Assembly: GCA_025362825.1 (NCBI GenBank)
Contig: JANYFF010000578.1
Location: 1 to 10,484 of the forward strand
Source: Polaromonas sp.
Lineage (GTDB): Bacteria > Pseudomonadota > Gammaproteobacteria > Burkholderiales > Burkholderiaceae_C
Reading direction: 5' to 3'
Length of the DNA stretch: 10,484 nt
Within the stretch, counting starts at the first letter, position 1, and each line of letters opens with the position of its first letter. Positions 1 to 5,492 of the stretch are shown here, in pieces. The translations under genes were made by a program, and so were the position numbers. The notes below the pieces were generated by a model. It was not told the DNA's origin and made no database searches. It saw only the letters and a list, made by a program, of their open reading frames with translations.

Positions 1-1434
1 GTTGCCGACCACACGGGCTTTCCGGAAATGCTGGACGGCCGCGTCAAGACGCTGCACCCCAAGGTGCACGGCGGGCTGCTGGCACGCCGCGATGTACCCG
101 AGCACATGGCGGCCCTCAAGGAACATGGCATAGACACCATAGACCTGCTGGTCGTTAATCTCTACCCCTTCGAATCCACAGTGGCTAAAGCTGGCTGCAC
201 GCTTGAAGACGCGATTGAAAACATCGATATCGGTGGCCCGGCGATGGTGCGTTCGGCCGCCAAGAACTGGAAGGACGTCGGCGTGCTGACGGACGCATCG
301 CAGTATGCAAAGGTACTTGAAGAACTGAAGGCCAATGGCAAGCTGACGGACGCAACCAAATTTGCACTGTCGGTGGCCGCCTTCAACCGCATCAGCCAGT
401 ACGACGGTGCCATCAGCGACTATCTCTCCAGCATCCAGGCGGATGGCAGCCACGGATTGTTTGCTGGTCAGGCCAACGGACGCTTTGTGAAAGTACAGGA
501 CTTACGCTACGGTGAAAATGCGCACCAGCAGGCGGCGCTGTACCGCGATTTGTACCCCGCACCCGGCTCGCTGGTCACGGCAAAACAACTGCAGGGCAAG
601 GAACTGTCATACAACAACATCGCTGACGCTGACGCAGCCTGGGAATGTGTGAAGGGTTTTACCGAATCGGCCTGCGTGATCGTCAAGCATGCCAACCCCT
701 GCGGCGTGGCCGTGGGTGCGAATGCGCTTGAGGCCTACAGCAAGGCATTCAAGACCGATCCAACCTCTGCTTTCGGCGGCATCATTGCCCTGAACTGCAC
801 GCTGGACGAAGCCGCCGCACAGCAAATATCAAAACAGTTTGTTGAAGTGCTGATGGCGCCGGCCTTCACGCCCGAAGCCATGGCGGTTTTCAAGACCAAG
901 GTGAATGTTCGTATCCTGCAGATCGACCTGCCGCCGGGCGGCGAGTCGGCCTGGCAACAGGGCCGCAATGCCATGGACATCAAGCGCGTGGGCTCCGGCC
1001 TGCTGATGCAGACGGCTGATAACCACGAACTGGCGCTGGCCGATCTTAAAGTCGTGAGCAAGCTGCAACCGACACCGGCGCAACTGCAGGACCTGCTGTT
1101 TGCATGGAAGGTCGCCAAATACGTCAAGTCCAACGCCATCGTGTTCTGCAAGGACGGCATGACCACGGGCGTGGGCGCAGGCCAGATGAGCAGGCTGGAT
1201 TCAGCGCGTATCGCCAGCATCAAAGCCGGGCACGCCAACCTGTCGCTGGCAGGCACGGCAGTCGCCAGCGATGCCTTCTTCCCCTTCCGCGATGGCCTGG
1301 ATGTGGTGGTCGATGCAGGCGCCACCAGCGTGATTCAGCCCGGCGGTTCGATGCGCGACCAGGAAGTGATCGACGCTGCGGACGAACGCGGTGTGGTGAT
1401 GGTTTTATCCGGTGTACGCCACTTCAGGCACTAA
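1..1434 (+). CDS. purH: Bifunctional AICAR formyltransferase / IMP cyclohydrolase, 5'-truncated
   Basis: PurH catalyses the last two steps of de novo purine synthesis in the cytoplasm: formyl transfer from 10-formyl-THF to AICAR, then ring closure to IMP. The frame is open from base 1 and gives 477 residues to a TAA stop. From memory of the E. coli protein (about 529 residues), roughly 50 N-terminal residues are missing beyond the window edge. The visible N-terminus is the MGS-like cyclohydrolase domain, with TGFPEMLDGRVKTLHPKVHGG near residues 5-25. The transformylase domain follows, with the signature VKHANPCG (K229, H230 in the visible fragment), DPTSAFGGI, KSNAIVFCKDG and a C-terminal block SDAFFPFRDG...GGSMRD...GVRHFRH. 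These motifs are intact, so the gene looks functional. It converges on hemL. What lies upstream is unknown; in many betaproteobacteria a fis gene sits there. Confidence 0.97.
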   Translation, partial: VADHTGFPEMLDGRVKTLHPKVHGGLLARRDVPEHMAALKEHGIDTIDLLVVNLYPFESTVAKAGCTLEDAIENIDIGGPAMVRSAAKNWKDVGVLTDASQYAKVLEELKANGKLTDATKFALSVAAFNRISQYDGAISDYLSSIQADGSHGLFAGQANGRFVKVQDLRYGENAHQQAALYRDLYPAPGSLVTAKQLQGKELSYNNIADADAAWECVKGFTESACVIVKHANPCGVAVGANALEAYSKAFKTDPTSAFGGIIALNCTLDEAAAQQISKQFVEVLMAPAFTPEAMAVFKTKVNVRILQIDLPPGGESAWQQGRNAMDIKRVGSGLLMQTADNHELALADLKVVSKLQPTPAQLQDLLFAWKVAKYVKSNAIVFCKDGMTTGVGAGQMSRLDSARIASIKAGHANLSLAGTAVASDAFFPFRDGLDVVVDAGATSVIQPGGSMRDQEVIDAADERGVVMVLSGVRHFRH

Positions 1435-1487
1435 AAAGAACTAAAAAGGTCCGTAGCCCCCGGTTTCCGGACATCTTCTGCTATTAA

Positions 1488-1527
1488 TTTTGCAGCGTTG
1501 AGCTGACCGGCTCAACGTCCTGCAAAA
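1488..1527. terminator. Strong hairpin between convergent purH and hemL; probable bidirectional 3' end
   Basis: An inverted repeat pairs CGTTGAGC (1496-1503) with GCTCAACG (1510-1517) around a 6-base loop. It continues outward as TTTTGCAG (1488-1495) with CTGCAAAA (1520-1527) after a 2-base bulge, giving 16 pairs in all. It lies 54 bases after the purH stop, and its right arm contains the hemL stop codon and last codons. Neither direction shows a classic U-tract after the stem, so it is not a textbook intrinsic terminator. Its position between convergent genes still suggests termination or 3'-end protection of both mRNAs. A smaller CCGG-TTT-CCGG hairpin lies at 1460-1470. The pairing is seen; the role is inferred. 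Confidence 0.55.
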
Positions 1528-2858
1528 AATTGCGCGGCGGCTTCAACTGTCTCTTCAATATCGGCAGCCGAATGGGCCGAGCTCACAAAACCCGCTTCAT
1601 AAAGCGCCGGGGCATAGTAAACACCCTTGTCCAGCATGGCGTGGAAGAAGCGGTTGAACGCCGGGCTGTCGGTGGTCATGACCTTCGCATAGTTTTGCGG
1701 CAGCTCGGGCAGCAGGAAAAAGCCGAACATGCCGCCCTGACTGTCGCCGCAAAACGGTACGCCAGCTTTTGCGGCCGCGCCGGTCAGGCCGGACACCAGG
1801 CTGCGCGTGCGCTCGCCCAATGCTTCGTAAAACCCCGGCTTGCTGATTTCGCGCAAGGTCGCCAGGCCGCAGGCGGTGGCTACCGGGTTGCCCGACAGCG
1901 TGCCGGCCTGGTAGACCGGGCCTTGCGGCGCGAGTTGCTCCATCACGGCGCGGGTGCCGCCAAAGGCCGCCAGCGGCATGCCGCCGCCAATCACTTTGCC
2001 CAGCACGGTCATGTCAGGCTTGAAACCCGGAATGCTTTTGGCATAAATGCTTTGGGCGCCGCCCAGTGCGACCCGAAAGCCGCTCATGACTTCATCAAAA
2101 ATCAGCAGGGTACCGTATTGAGTGCAAAGTTCGCGGCAGCGCTTCATGAAGGGCACGCTGGCGCGTACAAAGTTCATGTTGCCGGCGATGGGTTCAATCA
2201 TCAGGCAAGCCGTGCTGCTGCCATGCAGGGCAAAGGCTTCTTCCAGTTGTGCGAGGTTGTTGTATTCGAGTACCAGCGTGTGCTGGACGACTTCAGGCGG
2301 CACGCCCGCACTGGTGGGGTTGCCAAAGGTGGCGAGGCCTGAGCCGGCCTTGACCAGTAGCGCATCGGCATGGCCGTGGTAGCAGCCTTCAAACTTGATG
2401 ATCTTGCTGCGGCCGGTGGCACCACGCGCCAGGCGAAGCGCGCTCATCGCCGCCTCTGTGCCCGAGCTGACCATACGTACCATTTCAATCGAAGGCACCA
2501 GCCGGATGATTTCTTCGGCCAGCTCGATCTCGCGCTCGGTGGGCGCGCCGTAGGAGAAGCCTTCCAACAATGCTTTCTGCACGGTTTCAAGCACCGCCGG
2601 ATGGCCATGGCCTAGGATCATCGGCCCCCAGGAGCCGATGTAGTCGATGTAGCGTTTGCCGTCGGCATCCCAGAAATACGCGCCTTGGGCGCGTTGTACA
2701 AAGCGCGGCGTGCCACCCACTGCCTTGAAGGCGCGGACCGGTGAGTTGACACCGCCGGGAATGATTTTTCGGGCGCGTTCAAACAGGATGTCGTTGCGCG
2801 AGGCATGGCCTTGTGAAGGGCTGACAGGTGTCGGGCTTTCAGTGTTTGGTAGTTCCAT
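1512..2858 (-). CDS. hemL: Glutamate-1-semialdehyde 2,1-aminomutase
   Basis: A PLP-dependent cytoplasmic enzyme that converts glutamate-1-semialdehyde to 5-aminolevulinate in the C5 pathway of haem synthesis. From the ATG at 2858 it has 448 residues, close to the usual length. Visible motifs include PGGVNSPVRAF, the region IDYIGSWGPMILGHGHP, SSGTEAAMSALRLAR, the block GCYHGHAD, the aspartate motif LIFDEVMSGFR, and the lysine motif LGKVIGGGMPLAAFGG, where K288 would form the PLP Schiff base. An in-frame TTG at 2873 would add five residues; neither start has a clear Shine-Dalgarno sequence, and ATG is preferred. About 18 residues precede the usual SRND..FERA start of the family. The gene overlaps the end of the upstream kinase by 20 bases, so the two are probably co-transcribed and translationally coupled. 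Its stop lies inside a hairpin. Confidence 0.96.
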   Translation of the reverse strand: MELPNTESPTPVSPSQGHASRNDILFERARKIIPGGVNSPVRAFKAVGGTPRFVQRAQGAYFWDADGKRYIDYIGSWGPMILGHGHPAVLETVQKALLEGFSYGAPTEREIELAEEIIRLVPSIEMVRMVSSGTEAAMSALRLARGATGRSKIIKFEGCYHGHADALLVKAGSGLATFGNPTSAGVPPEVVQHTLVLEYNNLAQLEEAFALHGSSTACLMIEPIAGNMNFVRASVPFMKRCRELCTQYGTLLIFDEVMSGFRVALGGAQSIYAKSIPGFKPDMTVLGKVIGGGMPLAAFGGTRAVMEQLAPQGPVYQAGTLSGNPVATACGLATLREISKPGFYEALGERTRSLVSGLTGAAAKAGVPFCGDSQGGMFGFFLLPELPQNYAKVMTTDSPAFNRFFHAMLDKGVYYAPALYEAGFVSSAHSAADIEETVEAAAQFFAGR

Positions 2859-3810
2859 TGGGCGGTAAATCAAAAAAAGGTTTGGAAGGATTCAGCGTAA
2901 GCGCCGCATCGTCGGTGGCGGGCTCCTCTTCGGCATCGGCGTCGTCATCCAGGTCTGTCTGCGCCCAGAAAAGGCGGTCGGGCACAATATGGCCCATGCC
3001 CGGATGAAAGCCGGCGTCCAGGCTGTGGTCGAGATAGGTCAGCGCTTCAGCGGTCGCCGCCTGCAGGTCGTGACCATTGGCCAGCAGGGCTGCAAGGGCG
3101 GCCGACAGGGTGTCACCGGCACCCGAAAAGATGGCCTCAAAGCGCTCGAACTTTTCGCTGTAAAGGATCGCCTGCGGCGTGGCCAGCACGTTGTCAATAA
3201 ACTGGTCGGCTGATGGGATGCCCGTGACAAGGGTATAGGGCACGCCCAGTTCGGCGGCCGCTTTTGCAATGTCCTTGGCAGACGGATTGCGCTCTCCCGA
3301 CCAGTCCGGCAAAAGCCAGCGCCACAGGCTGCTGTGGTTGCCGACCAGCACAGTCGTCTGCGGCAGCATCAGCTCGCGGAAGGCGTCAAGGTAGCTGTCA
3401 ATCTGACTCTCATCCCACCAGGAAAGATTGGGCATGTAGGCAATAAGGGGTACATCGGCATAGTCTGAAGCGATTTCAGCAATGACACTGATGTTTTCTG
3501 GGCTGCCGACAAATCCCACCTTGATGGCTGCTGCAGACATGTCCTCAAGCGCGGTGCGGGCCTGCTCGGTGACGGCTTCTTCGTCAAAGGAAAAGTGGTC
3601 GAATATTTCGGCGGTATCCCGCACATAAGCGCCGGTGACGACTGCCAGCACGTGGCCACCAGCCGATGCAATGGCGGTGATGTCGGCGGTCAGCCCGCCA
3701 GCCCCGCTGGGGTCGCTGGCATTGAAGGTCATGACGCAGGCGGGTGCGTCTTCGCTGACATCGGTTTGAAGTTTGCGACTGTCCATGGGAGGAGGGGTGG
3801 GGTTTGCCAT
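2839..3810 (-). CDS. Divergent ThiD-family (hydroxymethylpyrimidine/phosphomethylpyrimidine kinase-like) protein
   Basis: A 323-residue member of the ribokinase-like ThiD/PdxK superfamily, whose typical members phosphorylate HMP and HMP-P for thiamine synthesis. Seen: a substrate-loop motif SDPSGAGGLTADI (32-44), KVGFVGS (97-103, where the family usually has K-I-G-M-L-x-S), and the anion-hole/catalytic motif SGAGDTLSAALAALLANG (229-246) with D233 as probable base. Odd points: the expected central DPVM...G segment is replaced by YMPNLSWWDESQ (125-136), the following T-P-N-x-x-E region reads VLVGNHSSLWRW, and the protein ends in an acidic tail (287-301) not typical of ThiD. ATG 3810 is used. 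The ATG at 3786 follows a C-rich run with no ribosome site, so it is less likely. thiD is the usual annotation, but the substrate is uncertain. It is the first gene of a pair with hemL. Confidence 0.85.
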   Translation of the reverse strand: MANPTPPPMDSRKLQTDVSEDAPACVMTFNASDPSGAGGLTADITAIASAGGHVLAVVTGAYVRDTAEIFDHFSFDEEAVTEQARTALEDMSAAAIKVGFVGSPENISVIAEIASDYADVPLIAYMPNLSWWDESQIDSYLDAFRELMLPQTTVLVGNHSSLWRWLLPDWSGERNPSAKDIAKAAAELGVPYTLVTGIPSADQFIDNVLATPQAILYSEKFERFEAIFSGAGDTLSAALAALLANGHDLQAATAEALTYLDHSLDAGFHPGMGHIVPDRLFWAQTDLDDDADAEEEPATDDAALTLNPSKPFFDLPPNGTTKH

Positions 3811-3855
3811 AGGCTGCGATTTTGCCTTGTACGCGAATAAGCAACGCTGCCTCGA

Positions 3856-3861
3856 TACAAT
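3856..3861 (+). promoter_or_regulatory. Possible -10 element (TACAAT) for the rubredoxin gene
   Basis: The 94-base divergent gap between the kinase start (3810) and the rubredoxin start (3905) must hold promoters for both directions. TACAAT matches five of six bases of the sigma-70 -10 consensus and lies 43 bases before the rubredoxin ATG. No good -35 hexamer sits at 16-18 bases upstream, so this is a weak call. I could not place a convincing promoter for the opposite strand. Confidence 0.25.
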
Positions 3862-3904
3862 TCTTGCATTCTATTTGAAGGCAACTTAAGCTGGGACTCA
3901 ATCA

Positions 3905-4066
3905 ATGACTTGGATGTGTTTAATCTGCGGCTGGATTTACGACGAGGCGACGGGTGTCCCCGATGACGGCATTGCTGCGGGCACGCCATGGGCTCAAGTG
4001 CCCATGAACTGGACCTGTCCTGAATGCGGCGCGCGCAAGGAAGACTTTGAAATGGTTCAAATCTAG
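3905..4066 (+). CDS. Rubredoxin
   Basis: A 53-residue one-iron electron-transfer protein of the cytoplasm. Four cysteines in two knuckles, C5-L-I-C8-G and C38-P-E-C41-G, would bind the single Fe. Flanking residues also fit the family: GWIYDEATGVPDDGI, GTPW, and W36 just before the second knuckle. The length matches classical rubredoxins. The start ATG has a modest GGGA ribosome site eight bases upstream (3893-3896). It is divergent from the ThiD-like kinase and lies 82 bases upstream of pilG on the same strand. No clear terminator separates it from pilG, so read-through into the pil operon is possible. The redox partner is not identifiable here; in characterised bacteria, rubredoxins serve alkane hydroxylases, oxidative-stress enzymes or cofactor assembly. 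Confidence 0.95.
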   Translation: MTWMCLICGWIYDEATGVPDDGIAAGTPWAQVPMNWTCPECGARKEDFEMVQI

Positions 4067-4148
4067 AAAATTCCATCCAGTCCGGTATCACAATCACCAT
4101 TCCAGGCCCGCATACTGTGCGAGCCTTGCAGAAACAGGAGCGAAGCCA

Positions 4149-4541
4149 GTGAGTATTACCAGTTCTGGACTCAAGGTCTTGGTCATTGATGACAGCAACA
4201 CCATCAGGCGCAGCGCAGAAATCTTCCTCAAGCAGGGCGGCCACGAGGTGCTTTTGGCCGAAGATGGATTTGACGCCTTGGCCAAAGTCAATGACTACCA
4301 GCCCAACCTGATTTTTTGCGACATTCTGATGCCGCGACTTGATGGTTATCAAACCTGCGCGATCATCAAGCGCAATGCGCGCTTTTCAAACGTTCCCATC
4401 GTCATGCTGTCTTCCAAGGATGGTGTGTTTGACAAGGCCAGGGGCCGCATGGTGGGATCGCAGGACTACCTGACCAAGCCTTTCACCAAAGACCAGTTGC
4501 TCCAGACCGTCCTGGAGCTCGGCAACGCAAACAAGGAGTAG
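4149..4541 (+). CDS. pilG: Type IV pilus response regulator PilG (single-domain CheY-like)
   Basis: A 130-residue stand-alone receiver domain. Residues for phosphorylation are present: acidic pair D14-D15, phospho-acceptor D58 in IFCDILMPRLDG, S88 in MLSSKDG, and K110 in YLTKPF. There is no output domain, so it acts by protein-protein contact; PilG homologues take phosphate from the ChpA/PilL kinase and promote pilus extension or cAMP signalling. The start is set at GTG 4149 because AGGAG (4136-4140) sits eight bases upstream and the protein then begins as PilG does. An in-frame ATG at 4047 lies inside the rubredoxin gene and is rejected. The gene is first in the chemosensory operon, four bases before pilH. 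The symbol rests on gene order and on the SSKDGVFDKARGRMVGS region, which I recognise as PilG-like. Confidence 0.92.
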   Translation: MSITSSGLKVLVIDDSNTIRRSAEIFLKQGGHEVLLAEDGFDALAKVNDYQPNLIFCDILMPRLDGYQTCAIIKRNARFSNVPIVMLSSKDGVFDKARGRMVGSQDYLTKPFTKDQLLQTVLELGNANKE

Positions 4542-4545
4542 CGTA

Positions 4546-4911
4546 ATGACAATTAAAAAGATTCTGGTGGTCGATGACTCCAAGACCGAACTCATGTATT
4601 TGACCGATCTTCTCGTCAAGAACGGGTTCACCGTCAAGACCGCCGAGAACGCAGAAGACGCCTTTCGTCGTCTGGCTGAAGAAAAGCCCGAGCTGATTTT
4701 GATGGACGTGGTGATGCCCGGTCAGAATGGTTTTCAGTTGACACGGGCCATTACCCGCGACCCACTCTACTCTGACGTCCCTATCATTATGTGCACCAGC
4801 AAGAACCAAGAAACAGACCGTGTCTGGGGTATGCGCCAGGGAGCGCGCGACTACATCACCAAGCCTGTGAATGCAGACGAATTGATGGCAAAAATCAAAG
4901 CCCTGGGCTGA
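4546..4911 (+). CDS. pilH: Type IV pilus response regulator PilH (single-domain CheY-like)
   Basis: A 121-residue receiver domain with D10-D11, phospho-acceptor D54 in LILMDVVMPGQNG, T84 in IMCTSK, and K106 in YITKPV. It has no output domain. In characterised Pil-Chp systems PilH is the second CheY-like protein, linked to pilus retraction or acting as a phosphate sink opposite PilG. The ribosome site AAGGAG (4533-4538) overlaps the end of pilG, seven bases from the ATG, which points to tight coupling of the two genes. PilG and PilH here share only the receiver core, so they are clearly not a recent duplication. Confidence 0.93.
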   Translation: MTIKKILVVDDSKTELMYLTDLLVKNGFTVKTAENAEDAFRRLAEEKPELILMDVVMPGQNGFQLTRAITRDPLYSDVPIIMCTSKNQETDRVWGMRQGARDYITKPVNADELMAKIKALG

Positions 4912-4927
4912 TAAGGCTAAAGCCCAG
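4903..4927 (+). other. Intercistronic hairpin at the pilH/pilI junction
   Basis: CTGGGCT (4903-4909) can pair with AGCCCAG (4921-4927), leaving an 11-base loop. The stem starts in the last codons of pilH and ends three bases before the pilI ATG. The loop contains AAGG (4913-4916), the only ribosome-site-like bases upstream of pilI, 14 bases from its ATG. The structure could tune pilI translation or be chance; there is no U-tract to suggest a terminator. Confidence 0.4.
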
Positions 4928-4930
4928 ACT

Positions 4931-5461
4931 ATGGCGAATAGACAAGCTATCCGGGAATTGCAGACGCGCCTGGCAGACAGGCTGCAGGTAGCGCGTACGC
5001 AGGGTGTGGCACCTTCCTGGCTGGCAGTCCAGGCGGGTGGCAAAAATTATCTTTTCCCCATGGAGCAGTCGGGCGAGATATTCCCTTGGGTATCGACCCA
5101 GGCCGTGCCCTATACACAGGCATGGTTTTTGGGGGTGGCTAATCTGCGTGGCGGTCTTTTTGGCGTGGTTGACCTGGCCAGTTACGTCACGGGACAGGCG
5201 GCGCCTGCCAAAAGTGAACTGGCGCGCAAGGAATCGCGATTGGTGGCACTTAACGGCGCTTTTGACATCAATTGTGCCTTGTTGATTGACCAGTTGGCCG
5301 GGTTGCGAAACCAGGAAGCCTTCAGTGATTTTTCTGAAAAGCCTGCGGATGCGCCCGAATATTTCGGCAACCGCTATGTTGATCCAAACGGTGCCGTTTG
5401 GCAGGAAATCAATCTGCAGACCCTCGCCCATCAAGCTCATTTTTTGACCATTGGCGCCTAG
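4931..5461 (+). CDS. pilI: CheW-like adaptor protein PilI
   Basis: A 176-residue cytoplasmic coupling protein that would link the receptor PilJ to the CheA-type kinase. The CheW fold is visible from about residue 30: WLAVQAGGKNYLFPMEQSGEI (receptor/kinase-binding beta barrel start), FLGVANLRGGLFGVVDLASYV (67-87; the N-L-R-G turn is a CheW hallmark), then LVALNGAFDINCALLIDQLAGL. The length agrees with PilI of Pseudomonas. The gene starts 19 bases after pilH with only a weak ribosome site in a possible hairpin loop, so it may depend on translation of pilH. The symbol rests on operon position, because the CheW family is large. Confidence 0.9.
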   Translation: MANRQAIRELQTRLADRLQVARTQGVAPSWLAVQAGGKNYLFPMEQSGEIFPWVSTQAVPYTQAWFLGVANLRGGLFGVVDLASYVTGQAAPAKSELARKESRLVALNGAFDINCALLIDQLAGLRNQEAFSDFSEKPADAPEYFGNRYVDPNGAVWQEINLQTLAHQAHFLTIGA

Positions 5462-5492
5462 CGCGCACAACGTTTCTTCCTGAAGGCTCATC

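Noticed and set aside
735..1325. A 196-residue open frame on the - strand inside purH
   Set aside because: It lies wholly antisense to a well-supported PurH reading frame, has no recognisable domain, and is typical of GC-rich codon shadowing.
1530..2342. A 270-residue open frame on the + strand inside hemL
   Set aside because: It is antisense to intact HemL motifs, is rich in Arg/Ala/Gly/His as shadow frames are, and shows no domain or ribosome site.
2859..2873. TTG start for hemL five codons upstream of ATG
   Set aside because: No ribosome site supports it and ATG 2858 gives a normal-length protein. It cannot be fully excluded.
4047..4148. N-terminal extension of pilG from an ATG at 4047
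   Set aside because: It overlaps the rubredoxin end, the extra residues do not resemble a receiver domain, and a strong AGGAG sits correctly before GTG 4149.
4067..4148. A sigma-70 promoter for the pil operon in the gap before pilG
   Set aside because: TTGAAA at 4047-4052 has no acceptable -10 at proper spacing, and CATACT near 4111 has no -35 partner. Nothing convincing was seen.
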